Origin: Thalassobius sp034670005
GTDB taxonomy: Bacteria > Pseudomonadota > Alphaproteobacteria > Rhodobacterales > Rhodobacteraceae
Reading direction: 5' to 3'
NCBI RefSeq assembly: GCF_034670005.1
Contig: NZ_JAXMOH010000005.1
Location: 62,001 to 126,000 of the forward strand
DNA length: 64,000 nt
The translations under genes and the position numbers were made by a program. Under the pieces are notes generated by a model, which was not told the DNA's origin, did no database searches, and saw nothing but the letters and a program-made list of their open reading frames with translations. This document shows positions 17,807 to 27,448 of this stretch, one piece after another. The stretch's first letter is position 1. Every line of letters begins with the position of its first letter.

Positions 17807-19462
17807 ATGGCCTCTTACCAGTATGTCTACCACATGTCCGGCGTCTCCAAGACCTATCCGGGCGGCAAGAAATGCTTTGAAAACATTCACCTGAACTTCC
17901 TGCCCGGGGTCAAGATCGGCGTCGTAGGCGTCAACGGCTCGGGTAAATCGACCCTGATGCGGATCATGGCCGGGATGGACAAGGATTATCAGGGCGAAGC
18001 CTGGGCCGCAGAAGGGGCCAAGGTCGGCTACTTGCCGCAGGAACCGGACCTCGATCCCAACCTCGACGTGCGCGGCAATGTGATGCTGGGCGTGGCCGCG
18101 AAAAAGGCCATTCTGGATCGCTATAATGAACTGGCGATGAATTACTCGGACGAAACCGCCGATGAAATGGCCCAGCTTCAGGACGAGATTGACAGCCAGA
18201 ACCTGTGGGATCTCGACAGTCAGGTCGACATCTCGATGGAGGCGCTGCGCTGCCCGCCCGACGATGCCGATGTGGCGTCGCTTTCGGGCGGTGAAAAACG
18301 CCGCGTGGCGCTGTGCAAACTGCTGCTCGAAGCGCCTGATATGTTGCTGCTCGACGAACCGACCAACCACCTGGATGCCGAAACCATCGCGTGGCTGCAA
18401 CAGCACCTGATCGACTACAAGGGCACCATCCTGATCGTCACCCACGACCGCTATTTCCTCGACGATATCACAAGCTGGATTCTGGAACTCGACCGCGGTC
18501 GCGGCATCCCCTACGAAGGCAACTATTCCAACTGGCTGGAACAGAAGGCCAAGCGGCTGTCGCACGAAGCCAAGGAAGACAAGGCGCGGCAGAAAACGCT
18601 GGAACGCGAACTTGACTGGATGCGGCAGGGCGCCAAGGCACGGCAGGCCAAGTCGAAGGCCCGGATTCAGTCCTATAACGATCTGGCCAACCAGTCGGAG
18701 CGCGAAAAGATCACCCGCGCCCAGATCGTCATCCCCAACGGCCCGCGGCTCGGGTCGAAAGTGATCGAGGTGAAGGGCCTGAAAAAGCACATGGGCGACA
18801 AGCTCCTGATCGAAGACCTGTCGTTTGATCTGCCGCCGGGCGGCATCGTCGGCGTGATCGGCCCCAACGGTGCCGGTAAGACGACGCTGTTCCGCATGCT
18901 GACCGGGCAGGAACAGCCCGACGAAGGGACCATCGAATACGGCGACACGGTGCAATTGTCCTATGTCGATCAAAGCCGCGACGACCTGAAAGACGACGAA
19001 ACCGTGTGGGAAGCGATTTCCGGCGGTGCCGAGCTGATCGAACTGGGCGACGCGCAGGTCAATTCGCGCGCCTATTGTTCAAGCTTCAACTTCAAGGGCG
19101 GCGACCAGCAGAAGAAACTGAACCTGCTGTCGGGCGGGGAACGCAACCGGGTCCATATGGCGCGGCTGCTGAAAGAAGGCGGCAACGTGCTGTTGCTCGA
19201 TGAACCGACCAACGATCTGGACGTCGAAACCCTGCGTGCTTTGGAAGACGCGCTGGTCGATTTCGCCGGCTGCGCCGTGGTCATCTCGCATGATCGTTTC
19301 TTCCTCGACCGGATCTGTACCCACATCCTCGCCTTCGAGGGCGACGCCCATGTCGAATGGTTCGAAGGCAACTTCGACGATTACGAAGAAGACAAGAAGC
19401 GCCGGCTGGGACCGGACGCGCTGGAACCCAAGCGGCTCAAGTACAAGAAGTTCACGCGGTGA
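17807..19462 (+). CDS. ettA: Energy-dependent translational throttle protein EttA (ABC-F ATPase)
   Basis: 551-residue soluble ABC-F protein that binds the ribosomal E site and gates the first peptide bond according to ATP/ADP level in E. coli. Two ABC domains are clear: Walker A GVNGSGKST (about residues 44-52) with signature LSGGEKRRVAL, and GPNGAGKTT with signature LSGGERNRVHM, each followed by LLLDEPTN. The linker between them carries the charged arm region typical of ABC-F, and no membrane segment is present. Length is close to the E. coli protein (555). It ends in a strong terminator and appears monocistronic. Confidence 0.95.
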   Translation: MASYQYVYHMSGVSKTYPGGKKCFENIHLNFLPGVKIGVVGVNGSGKSTLMRIMAGMDKDYQGEAWAAEGAKVGYLPQEPDLDPNLDVRGNVMLGVAAKKAILDRYNELAMNYSDETADEMAQLQDEIDSQNLWDLDSQVDISMEALRCPPDDADVASLSGGEKRRVALCKLLLEAPDMLLLDEPTNHLDAETIAWLQQHLIDYKGTILIVTHDRYFLDDITSWILELDRGRGIPYEGNYSNWLEQKAKRLSHEAKEDKARQKTLERELDWMRQGAKARQAKSKARIQSYNDLANQSEREKITRAQIVIPNGPRLGSKVIEVKGLKKHMGDKLLIEDLSFDLPPGGIVGVIGPNGAGKTTLFRMLTGQEQPDEGTIEYGDTVQLSYVDQSRDDLKDDETVWEAISGGAELIELGDAQVNSRAYCSSFNFKGGDQQKKLNLLSGGERNRVHMARLLKEGGNVLLLDEPTNDLDVETLRALEDALVDFAGCAVVISHDRFFLDRICTHILAFEGDAHVEWFEGNFDDYEEDKKRRLGPDALEPKRLKYKKFTR

Positions 19463-19466
19463 TAAG

Positions 19467-19490
19467 AAGGCGGCCTCCGGGCCGCCTTTT
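19467..19490 (+). terminator. Rho-independent terminator of ettA
   Basis: Stem AAGGCGGCC / GGCCGCCTT (19467-19475 with 19480-19488) followed by TTTT, five bases past the ettA stop. Confidence 0.9.
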
Positions 19491-19648
19491 CCTTTTTAGA
19501 GAGCCTTTTATAGTCAGATTTAGAGACCTTCGGTTTTGGCTGAATCATGCTTTGTGGTTTGTACCTAGCGAGCCGTGGACTGCGTGTTCACATGCACCCT
19601 CCTTGCCCAACCACACCCCGCCCGGAATAAAGTCGCGCTTTGCGCGCC

Positions 19649-19787
19649 GCCGGGCATCGCCCGACCGCCCCATGGGCGGGCGATTTTGCACCGCCATCGC
19701 GACGCCCCGGCGTGGGCCATTGATTGTACCATAAACCGCTGCCGACTGGCCGTCGGATCGCCCGCCCGCGCTCGGGCGATGCCCGGC
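19649..19787. repeat. Nested interrupted palindrome in the ettA downstream gap
   Basis: The outer arms are a perfect 16-bp inverted repeat (GCCGGGCATCGCCCGA at 19649-19664, complement at 19772-19787). The inner arms are a perfect 11-bp inverted repeat (GGGCGGGCGAT at 19674-19684, complement at 19757-19767). The whole element is about 139 bases with a 72-base centre and no open frame. It could be a miniature inverted-repeat element or fold as a long hairpin. The rest of the 19463-19795 gap holds only the ettA terminator. Confidence 0.65.
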
Positions 19788-19795
19788 TCGCCCCC

Positions 19796-20176
19796 TCAAT
19801 CCTTTTCGAAATACCCCTTGTTCCAGTTCTTGCTGGAACATTTGGCGGTCATCGTCATTGATCTGCGGGCCGGGGCAGACGACGCGGTCAGGCTCACATC
19901 CACGAAGCGGGGCGCGAATTCGATCTGAACCCGGTTGCGTTCCATCGTCGGCAATCTGGCAATACCGGCGCGGAACGTCGCATATCTACCGGTTGTCAGG
20001 TCCCGCACCACGAACATGTCGTCCTGCATATCGCACAGGTTGTTGAGCTTGATTTTGGCCTCAATGCGGGACGGCGGCCCCGAAATCAGGTCCACGATAT
20101 CGTCACGCAGCATGAACGCCACGATAAGGCCTGACAGGCCAAGACCCAAGCCGATCCAAACGCGGGGCAAATTCAT
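19796..20176 (-). CDS. Small membrane-anchored protein of unknown function
   Basis: 126 residues. Residues 5-24 form one hydrophobic segment (WIGLGLGLSGLIVAF), probably an uncleaved anchor; the rest, with DDIVDLI and two Cys residues (49 and 114), would face the periplasm. The region FVDVSLTAS is strand-like. I recognise no family. It ends nine bases inside the flank of a large palindrome and is divergent from the stress-protein gene. Low internal support beyond codon use, but no competing frame is better. Confidence 0.55.
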   Translation of the reverse strand: MNLPRVWIGLGLGLSGLIVAFMLRDDIVDLISGPPSRIEAKIKLNNLCDMQDDMFVVRDLTTGRYATFRAGIARLPTMERNRVQIEFAPRFVDVSLTASSAPARRSMTMTAKCSSKNWNKGYFEKD

Positions 20177-20362
20177 CGAAACCCTTTCCTCAGGAATAGA
20201 TTCATTCCGGGGAAATGGAATAATCCGATGCTGTTCATTATTAAAACGGCTTCAAGACGATTTTTTTAAGAGAATTCCCGACGTCACGAACAACCTGACC
20301 TGTGTCAAAGTTTGCCGGAACAAGCTGTGGCACCGTGTCTGCGGAAAAGAGGAGAAACCGCG

Positions 20363-20770
20363 ATGTATGAAAATGTTCTCGTCCCTGTGTCGTTCGAAGA
20401 AAACCGCGACTCGATCGGGGCACTGGAAATTGCCGATGCGATCCGTTCGGATACCGGGAAAATCACGCTATTGCATGTGATGGAAGAAGTGCCGGGCTAT
20501 GCGCTGACCTATATTCCCGCCGATTTCCACGACAATGCACGGCAATCGATTGCCGAGGAACTGGTGAAGATTGCCGGCGATATGAAAGACATGGACGTCC
20601 GTGTGGTCGATGGGCATTCGGGCCGCACGATCGTCGATTACGCCGAAGAAAACGGGGTCGACTGCATCGTGATCGCGTCGCACCGTCCGGGCATGCAGAA
20701 CCTGCTGCTGGGCAGCACGGCGACTCAGGTCGTGCGTCACGCCCAATGCGCGGTCCACGTTCTGCGCTGA
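20363..20770 (+). CDS. Universal stress protein, UspA family
   Basis: 135 residues with the UspA fold: a first strand YENVLVPVSF, HVMEEV near residue 42, and the ATP-binding-type loop near the end (ASHRPGMQNLLLGSTATQVV), which fits G-x2-G-x9-G(S/T) approximately. Members respond to starvation and other stress; the partner is unknown. ATG 20363 is chosen because GAGGAG lies nine bases upstream; the in-frame start at 20312 adds an unlikely extension. It is followed by a terminator and stands alone. Confidence 0.9.
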   Translation: MYENVLVPVSFEENRDSIGALEIADAIRSDTGKITLLHVMEEVPGYALTYIPADFHDNARQSIAEELVKIAGDMKDMDVRVVDGHSGRTIVDYAEENGVDCIVIASHRPGMQNLLLGSTATQVVRHAQCAVHVLR

Positions 20771-20791
20771 TCGCCGCCTTTACTGAATAAA

Positions 20792-20825
20792 AAGACCCGC
20801 CTTTCGTGGCGGGTCTTGTCGTTTT
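20792..20825 (+). terminator. Rho-independent terminator of the universal stress gene
   Basis: Stem AAGACCCGCC / GGCGGGTCTT (20792-20801 with 20808-20817) followed by GTCGTTTT. Confidence 0.85.
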
Positions 20826-20921
20826 CGGGGCAGGGCGATCACCGTTTCAACAATGCGCTTGCGATGGCCGCTTTCATCGCATGGCGAAGCAAACGGCCAT
20901 CCGATAAAGCGTCACACGACC

Positions 20922-23900
20922 TTACATCTTCGCCACGCGATAGATCGCCGGGATCACCAGCACCGTCAGCGCGGTCGAGGTCAGCAGACCAAACAGCAGC
21001 GAAATCGCCAGACCCTGAAAAATCGGGTCCATCAAGATCACTGCCGCGCCGATCATCGCCGCCAGCGCGGTCAGCAGGATCGGCTTGAACCGCGTGGCTC
21101 CCGCCGCGATCAGGATATCGATACTGACCTCGCCATCGTCATCGGCGTTGCGGATGAAGTCCACCAACAGGATCGAGTTACGCACGATGATCCCGGCCAG
21201 AGCGATGAAACCGATCATCGAGGGGGCCGAAAACGGCGCGTTGAACAACCAGTGGCCGAACATGATCCCGAGGAAGGTCAGCGGCACCGGCGTCAGGATC
21301 ACCAGCGGCAGGCGGAAGCTGCCGAATTGCGCCACCACCAGGATGTAAATGCCCAGCAAAGCCACGCCAAAGGCTGCTCCCATATCGCGGAACGTGACCC
21401 AGGTCACTTCCCATTCCCCGTCCCACAACAGCGTCGGATGCGTGGTCTCAGCGGGCTGGCCGTGCATCGAAATTTCCGGCTTCACGCCTTCGGGCCATTC
21501 CATGCCGTCCAGAATGTCGCTCACCGCCAGCATCCCGTAAAGCGGTGCTTCGAACCGGCCGGCCATTTCCCCCATCACCATGATGGTGTCGATGCCGTTA
21601 TGGCGGAAAATCGGGTAGGATGTCTTTTCCTCCGTCACCCGCACAACATCACCCAACTCGACAACCCCGCGTCCCCCCGGCAGCGCATCGGCCGGGACCG
21701 GTGTCGACAACGCGGTGGCGTCCAGCACCCGTTCGGAACGGTCGCGCGACAGCACGATCGGGATCGGCCGCCGGCCGCCATCGCGATGCGAATAGCCCAC
21801 CTTGCCGGACCCATAGAGCAGCGACAGCGTGGTCAGCGCATCGGATTCCTGAACCCGGTAGAAATCCAGATCCGAGGGGTCCAGCACGACCCGCACGCGG
21901 CGCGCCTGTTCGCCATAATTGTCATCGACGTCGACCACGTAAGGGATCTCTTCGAAGGCCGACCGCACCCGTTCGGCCACCATGCGACGGGTTTCGGCAT
22001 CAGGTCCGTATATTTCCGCCATCAGGGTTGAAATCACCGGCGGGCCGGGCGGTGGTTCGACGGTCTTCAGAACGGTGCCTTTGGGCACTTTCAACTCGTC
22101 CAGCCGGGACCGCAGATCCAGCGCGATATCGTGGCTGCTGCGATCCCTTTCACCTTTCGGTGCAAGGTTGATCTGCACATCGCCCATTTCGGGGTTCATC
22201 CGCAGATAATAATGCCGCACCAGCCCGTTGAAATTGAACGGCGACGCGGTGCCCGCATGGGTCTGAACCGATATCACCTCCGGCAGCGCCAGCGCGATCC
22301 GCGCCACTTCCTGCGCGACCGCATCGGTCGCCTCGACGGAACTTCCCTCTTGCAGGTCGATCACCACCGACAGTTCGGACTTGTTGTCGAACGGCAGCAG
22401 CTTAACCGTCACATCGCGGGTATAGAGCGCGGCAAGCGACCCGAAGGACAGAACCGCCACGACCAGCAGGAAAAACACCGAGGTCGATTTGCGCTTCAGC
22501 AATGGCCGCGCGATTGCGGCATAGGCACGGCCCAGACCGCCACCGGGCACCCCATCCTTGTCTTCGGTATGGTGCAACGGCGCACGACCAGCGATTTTCA
22601 GCATCAGCCACGGGGTGATGATCACCGCCACGAAGAACGAGAAAATCATCGCCGCCGAGGCGTTGGCCGGAATCGGGCTCATATAGGGGCCCATCAGCCC
22701 GGACACGAACAGCATCGGCAGCAGCGCAACCACCACGGTCAACGTCGCCACGATGGTCGGATTGCCGACCTCGGCCACAGCCGCAACGGTAGCCCCGAAC
22801 CGACTCTGTTCGGCGCTTTTTTGCGACCAGTGCCGGGCGATATTTTCGATCACCACGATCGCATCGTCCACCAGGATACCGATTGAAAAAATCAGCGCGA
22901 ACAACGACACCCGGTTCAGCGTATAACCCATGATCCATGCGGCGAAGAGAGTCAGCAGGATCGTGACGGGGATGACGATTGCCACCACCAACGCTTCGCG
23001 CCAACCGATCGCCAGCAGCACAAGAACCACGATGGACAGCGTCGCTAGGCCCAGATGAAACAGAAGCTCATTGGCTTTTTCATCTGCGGTTTCGCCATAA
23101 TCCCGGGTCACTTCAACCTCGATCGAGGACGGAATGATATCGCCCTCCATCGCATGAACCCGGTGCAGGATTTCCTCTGCGACCACGACCGCGTTGGCCC
23201 CGGCGCGCTTGGCCACGGCCAGCGTGACGGCCGGACGGCGCTCCACGCTGTCGTCGCTACGGGTCAGGGTCGACACGTAATGCCCGCCGATATCCGTTTT
23301 CAGCGATACCTCGGCCACGTCGCGCACGTATATGGTGCGCCCGTCGCGGGCCGTCAGTTCAAGATTGCCGATATCTGTCGGGGTCGTCAGCGTTTCGCCG
23401 ACCATCAACCCGACCTGTTCGCCATGTTCACGCAGCATCCCCACTGGGATAGAGGTGTTGGCCCCCTCGATCTTGCCCCAGAGCTGTTGCAGCGTGACCC
23501 CGTAAAGCGCCAGCTTCGACGGGTCCGGATTGACGCGCAGTTGCGTTTCGGTGCCGCCAATGATGTAGGTCAGGCCGACATCGTCGATCGCGGCAAGCCG
23601 GGTTTCGACTTCTTTCACGGTTTGTGTCAGATCGGCGGATGTAACTGCATCCTGCCCTTCAACGGGCGCAAAGGTCAGCGCAACGATCGCCACGTCGTTA
23701 ATGCCCCGACCGACGACCAAAGGTTCGGGAATGCCGACCGGGATCCGGTCGAGATTGGCAAGGATCTTGTCGCGCACGCGCAAGATCGCGGTATCGGCGG
23801 ACACCCCGACCATGAACCGCGCCGTCACCATCACGGCGTCGTCCCGGGTTTCGGAATAGACATGTTCGACGTCGTCGATGCCCTTGACGATGGTTTCCAG

Positions 23901-24140
23901 CGGTTCAGTCACCAGCTTGACCGCGTCGCCGGCCTTCAGCCCGACCGCCTGAACATGAATATCAACCAGAGGCACCGAAATCTGCGGTTCTTCTTCGCGT
24001 GGCAGCGCAGCAAGCGCAATCAGCCCAACCGCGAGAGAGGCCAGCAGGAAAAGCGGCGTCAGCGGCGAAACAAGGAAAGCACGGGTCAGGTGACCGGCGA
24101 GTCCGAGGGCCCCGGTTGGGCCGGAACCTTGATTACTCAT
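20922..24140 (-). CDS. RND efflux transporter permease (AcrB-type)
   Basis: 1072-residue inner-membrane pump of the RND superfamily, driven by protons and working with a periplasmic adaptor and an outer-membrane channel. Twelve membrane segments are expected: one near residue 20, a block at 350-540 and one at 860-1065, with two large periplasmic loops. The proton-relay motif GILVDDAIVVIEN is in the fourth segment, and GIIVRNSILLVDF is the matching late segment. ATG 24140 (SNQGSG) is used; it overlaps the adaptor gene by eight bases, so they are translationally coupled. No outer-membrane channel gene is nearby. Substrate unknown. Confidence 0.9.
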   Translation of the reverse strand: MSNQGSGPTGALGLAGHLTRAFLVSPLTPLFLLASLAVGLIALAALPREEEPQISVPLVDIHVQAVGLKAGDAVKLVTEPLETIVKGIDDVEHVYSETRDDAVMVTARFMVGVSADTAILRVRDKILANLDRIPVGIPEPLVVGRGINDVAIVALTFAPVEGQDAVTSADLTQTVKEVETRLAAIDDVGLTYIIGGTETQLRVNPDPSKLALYGVTLQQLWGKIEGANTSIPVGMLREHGEQVGLMVGETLTTPTDIGNLELTARDGRTIYVRDVAEVSLKTDIGGHYVSTLTRSDDSVERRPAVTLAVAKRAGANAVVVAEEILHRVHAMEGDIIPSSIEVEVTRDYGETADEKANELLFHLGLATLSIVVLVLLAIGWREALVVAIVIPVTILLTLFAAWIMGYTLNRVSLFALIFSIGILVDDAIVVIENIARHWSQKSAEQSRFGATVAAVAEVGNPTIVATLTVVVALLPMLFVSGLMGPYMSPIPANASAAMIFSFFVAVIITPWLMLKIAGRAPLHHTEDKDGVPGGGLGRAYAAIARPLLKRKSTSVFFLLVVAVLSFGSLAALYTRDVTVKLLPFDNKSELSVVIDLQEGSSVEATDAVAQEVARIALALPEVISVQTHAGTASPFNFNGLVRHYYLRMNPEMGDVQINLAPKGERDRSSHDIALDLRSRLDELKVPKGTVLKTVEPPPGPPVISTLMAEIYGPDAETRRMVAERVRSAFEEIPYVVDVDDNYGEQARRVRVVLDPSDLDFYRVQESDALTTLSLLYGSGKVGYSHRDGGRRPIPIVLSRDRSERVLDATALSTPVPADALPGGRGVVELGDVVRVTEEKTSYPIFRHNGIDTIMVMGEMAGRFEAPLYGMLAVSDILDGMEWPEGVKPEISMHGQPAETTHPTLLWDGEWEVTWVTFRDMGAAFGVALLGIYILVVAQFGSFRLPLVILTPVPLTFLGIMFGHWLFNAPFSAPSMIGFIALAGIIVRNSILLVDFIRNADDDGEVSIDILIAAGATRFKPILLTALAAMIGAAVILMDPIFQGLAISLLFGLLTSTALTVLVIPAIYRVAKM

Positions 24141-25104
24141 TGCCAATCACCACGCGGTCGCCTGCTTCCAGACCGGTCAGGACCTCGCGCCAGACGGCGC
24201 CGTCCCGCATAACCTCGATGCCGGGGATGATCACGCGGCCAACCGGGCCTTCCGGCGTTTCGATGGTCACGAAATCAAGCCCGCCTCCACGGCTCAACGC
24301 CGCCTCGGGGATCAGGATCACCTGACGTTCCCCGACCGGCAGCCGCACCGGCAGCCGCAGGCCAAGATAGCGATCATCGAGGTCCGTTACCTCGACATCC
24401 GCCTGTACCCGGCCACCTTGGATTTGCGGATAGAGTTTGGCAATCGTACCGGTACGCTGCCCCGCGCTGCCTTCGATCTGGATCTCGTCGCCTTCCTCAA
24501 ATGCGCCAGCAAAGCGTTCCGGGATCGACAGGCGCAGGAACACGCCGCCGCTGCCGATCTGAGCCACCGCTTCTCCCGGTCCAAGGACCGATCCCTGCGA
24601 AACCGGAACCGCAAGCACGATCCCCGCTTCCGGGGCCAGAACGTCGCCTTCTTCGATCTGGCGACGGATCACCTGGCGTTGCGCTTCGGTCGAACTGATC
24701 TGACCGACAAGAACATCCACCGCCGTTTGCAGCGCGTCCAGACGCTGTTCGGTTATTGTGCCACGTTCCAGCAATTGCTTGCCGCGCGTCAGTTCTGCTT
24801 CGGCGTTGGTCATCTGGGCTTCCAGAGAATCGAGGTTGGCGTTCAAGGCGTCGATCTGCACGCCCAGCTTGTCATCCTCGATCGTCGCAATGACCTGTCC
24901 GGCTTCGACCCTGTCCCCTTCGGTCACCGCGAGTGACACCAACGTGCCGGAAATCCGCGCCCGCGCCGGCAGCAGATTGCGCGCCTTTATCTCGCCGTAG
25001 ACGGGCTTCCATTCCGTGACAGGCTCAAGCCTGACAGCCAGAGTTTCGGCCGACAACGTCGATCCAAGGAAGAGTAATAGCATCGAAATATATGAAAATT
25101 TCAT
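24133..25104 (-). CDS. RND efflux periplasmic adaptor (HlyD/MFP family)
   Basis: 323 residues with a Sec signal peptide (residues 1-19, cut near LSA). The order is that of membrane fusion proteins: a lipoyl-like half ARISGTLVSLAVTEGDRVEAGQVIATIE (split around a coiled-coil hairpin at about residues 85-140), the second lipoyl half near GIVLAVPVSQGSVLGPGEAV, then a beta-barrel and membrane-proximal part ending VLTGLEAGDRVVIGNE. It links the permease downstream to an outer-membrane channel. The overlap with the permease gene supports one operon. The upstream gap is AT-rich and probably carries the promoter. Confidence 0.9.
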   Translation of the reverse strand: MKFSYISMLLLFLGSTLSAETLAVRLEPVTEWKPVYGEIKARNLLPARARISGTLVSLAVTEGDRVEAGQVIATIEDDKLGVQIDALNANLDSLEAQMTNAEAELTRGKQLLERGTITEQRLDALQTAVDVLVGQISSTEAQRQVIRRQIEEGDVLAPEAGIVLAVPVSQGSVLGPGEAVAQIGSGGVFLRLSIPERFAGAFEEGDEIQIEGSAGQRTGTIAKLYPQIQGGRVQADVEVTDLDDRYLGLRLPVRLPVGERQVILIPEAALSRGGGLDFVTIETPEGPVGRVIIPGIEVMRDGAVWREVLTGLEAGDRVVIGNE

Positions 25105-25416
25105 GGGAACCCCAGCGACGAATCATGTTATATTCATTATTTAGCATGTTTAAGCGGGCTTTAAATACCAGTTCTGAAAAAACGCTAATAACGACAGTCT
25201 TGTACCGGTCGCATATCATGTCGGTCCGCGTGATTTCGCGGCCTTCTGCGGTCAATACTTGCGGCACTCAGAGAGGCGACGACTATGTGCTCCTCTGACT
25301 ACTCCCATCCTGTACATTGGGGTGTGGTCCGTCAACAACTGGAATGCACCACACATTTCCGAATTCGCCGGCGTCGCTTCATGGCCGCATCGGTCATGAC
25401 GGGTCCGCAATCGCCG
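25105..25416. other. Non-coding gap upstream of the RND adaptor gene
   Basis: About 310 bases. The part nearest the adaptor is AT-rich, with a possible minus-strand promoter (CTTAAA, 16 bases, TATAAC around 25125-25155). No convincing gene, repeat or terminator was seen. Confidence 0.4.
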
Positions 25417-26070
25417 TCACCGGCGGGCGGTAAGGCCCGCCGCGCAAAAACGGACCAGGTGCTGAATTTGATCGTCTTCGGGTGCCGCGGTGCCGCCAAG
25501 CGCGCCGATCCGTCCCTGTGAGGTCAGCAGCGCCAGCATCGCCGAGACACAGAATACGAACCCTTCGGCGGCCTCGTGGCGGGGCACACCGGGCGCGAGG
25601 CCGACGATTTCCGACAGGAAAACCTCGGCCGTGGGGTCGAAGCATTCCTGCGAAATCATCTGCCAGCGGTCGTCAGCCGATGCAAAGGCGACAAGCCGGG
25701 CATAGTCGCGCCAGCGGGGGTCTTCCCGGGACAGGTCGAAAAACGGTCGTATGAAGGCCGACAGCAGCGTTTCCATCGTTAACGCGCCCTCATCGCGCAG
25801 CCGGGTCAGCGCATCGAGGCGCGCGCGCGACAGCGGCTCGGCCCGGCGCGCGACCGTCTGATGAAACAGCACCTCCTTGCCGCCACCATGATGATGCACC
25901 GACCCGACCGGTTCACCGGCTTCGGATGCGATGTCGCGGATGGTCGCCCCGTCGAATCCCCGGTCTGCAAACACCTTCTCGGCGGCATCTAGAATCCGTT
26001 TTCGGGTTGCCAGAGACCGCTTCGAAGGCGCTCTTTTACGTTTGGCATCAAATGGTTCTGTGGTGGTCAT
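25417..26070 (-). CDS. TetR/AcrR family transcriptional regulator
   Basis: 217 residues. The N-terminal helix-turn-helix covers about residues 20-65 (RKRILDAAEKVFADRGFDGATIRDIASEAG, then GSVHHHGGGKEVLF), close to the TetR consensus, although the usual YxHFGSKE reads HHHGGGKE. The C-terminal ligand domain is not assignable. ATG 26070 is preferred to the in-frame 26097 codon, because the longer start would lie within a palindrome that looks like this protein's operator. It is divergent from the flavin monooxygenase operon, the usual arrangement for a TetR repressor of its neighbour. Confidence 0.88.
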   Translation of the reverse strand: MTTTEPFDAKRKRAPSKRSLATRKRILDAAEKVFADRGFDGATIRDIASEAGEPVGSVHHHGGGKEVLFHQTVARRAEPLSRARLDALTRLRDEGALTMETLLSAFIRPFFDLSREDPRWRDYARLVAFASADDRWQMISQECFDPTAEVFLSEIVGLAPGVPRHEAAEGFVFCVSAMLALLTSQGRIGALGGTAAPEDDQIQHLVRFCAAGLTARR

Positions 26071-26089
26071 GAAAATATCTTGCCTTATT

Positions 26090-26105
26090 TTGAACAACTG
26101 TTCAA
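26090..26105. promoter_or_regulatory. Palindromic operator between the TetR gene and the FMO operon
   Basis: TTGAACA-AC-TGTTCAA, perfect 7-bp arms with a 2-base centre, in the 61-base divergent gap. It lies 19 bases upstream of the TetR start and 26 bases upstream of the monooxygenase start, so one bound dimer could repress both. Confidence 0.7.
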
Positions 26106-26131
26106 GTTAAGAGTATCTAAGGGAGGATACT

Positions 26132-27448
26132 ATGATCGAAGCGCGCGACCGGCTCGCCCTGATAGGGGCGGGGCCGATGGGTTTGGCAACGGCGCAGCTG
26201 TTGGCCGAGCATGGGATCGATTTTCAGGGCTTTGAGTTGCATACCGATGTCGGGGGGCTGTGGGACATCGATGCGCCGCGTTCCACGATGTATGACTCCG
26301 CGCATTTGATTTCGTCCAGGAAGATGACGGAATTTGCCAATTTTCCCATGCGCGACGACGTGGCGGAATACCCGTCGCATCGGGAACTGAAGCGGTATTT
26401 TCAGGATTACGCCCGCCATTTCGACCTCTACCGGCATTACAGGTTCGGGGCCGAGGTACTGTCGTGCAAACCGTTGGGTGGGTCCGGCGACGGTTGGGAA
26501 CTCACCTGGCGCGACGCCGGGGGCGAACACACTCAGACCTTTGCCGGGGTGCTGATCGCCAACGGCACACTCAGCACGCCCAACATGCCCGAATTCAAAG
26601 GCGACTTCAGCGGCGAGTTGATCCATTCTTCGGCCTATCGCAACGCCAGCCAGTTCGACGGCAAGCGGGTTCTGGTGATCGGGGCGGGCAATTCCGGCTG
26701 CGACATCGCGGTCGACGCGATCCATCATGGCACGGTCTGCGACCTGTCGATGCGGCGCGGCTATTACTTCGTACCCAAATACGTTTTCGGCAAACCGGCC
26801 GATACGCTGGGCGGTGCGGTCAAGTTGCCGATGGCGCTGAAACGGGTCGTGGATGGTCTGATCCTGAAATGGTTCGTCGGCAATCCGCAGAAATACGGCT
26901 TTCCCAAACCCGATTACAAACTCTACGAAAGCCACCCGGTGGTGAATTCGCTGGTGCTCTATCATGCGGGTCATGGCGACATCAAGATTCGACCCGATAT
27001 CGACCGGTTCAACGGCAACACGGTGCATTTCAAAGATGGGACGCAGGCGGATTACGATATGGTCCTCGCCGCCACCGGCTACAAGCTCGACTATCCGTTC
27101 ATCGACAATGCGCTGCTCAACTGGCAAGGCGATGCGCCGCATCTCTACCTCAACTGCATGCATCCAGACCGCGACGACCTTTTCGTGCTTGGCATGGTCG
27201 AGGCATCGGGCCTTGGCTGGCAGGGGCGCTATGAACAGGCCGAAATGGTTGTCCGCTATATCGAAGGATTGCGCGACGGCAACGCGGCGGCCCGCAGCTT
27301 GCAGAAAACCAAACATGACGGCTTTGTCCGCGCGACAGGGGGAATGAACTATATCGACCTGCCGCGCATGGCCTATTACGTCGACAAGGCGACGTATCGC
27401 AAATCGGTTTGCCAATGGATCGGCAAGCTTGAAGGAGCCTCGGCATGA
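26132..27448 (+). CDS. Flavin-containing monooxygenase (FMO-type)
   Basis: 438-residue class B flavoprotein monooxygenase using FAD and NADPH. The FAD site is GAGPMG (residues 11-16), the FMO fingerprint FxGxxxHxxxY is present as FSGELIHSSAY (about 159-169), and the NADP site is GAGNSG (about 187-192). The family oxidises soft nucleophiles (N, S) or carries out Baeyer-Villiger reactions; the substrate is not known. The ATG follows GGGAGG by six bases. It is the first of four genes joined by ATGA overlaps, under the palindrome shared with the TetR gene. Confidence 0.88.
   Translation: MIEARDRLALIGAGPMGLATAQLLAEHGIDFQGFELHTDVGGLWDIDAPRSTMYDSAHLISSRKMTEFANFPMRDDVAEYPSHRELKRYFQDYARHFDLYRHYRFGAEVLSCKPLGGSGDGWELTWRDAGGEHTQTFAGVLIANGTLSTPNMPEFKGDFSGELIHSSAYRNASQFDGKRVLVIGAGNSGCDIAVDAIHHGTVCDLSMRRGYYFVPKYVFGKPADTLGGAVKLPMALKRVVDGLILKWFVGNPQKYGFPKPDYKLYESHPVVNSLVLYHAGHGDIKIRPDIDRFNGNTVHFKDGTQADYDMVLAATGYKLDYPFIDNALLNWQGDAPHLYLNCMHPDRDDLFVLGMVEASGLGWQGRYEQAEMVVRYIEGLRDGNAAARSLQKTKHDGFVRATGGMNYIDLPRMAYYVDKATYRKSVCQWIGKLEGASA

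Noticed and set aside
17765..18973. Open frame of 402 codons opposite ettA
   Set aside because: Shadow of the ABC-F gene; composition is typical of an antisense reading of GC-rich coding DNA.
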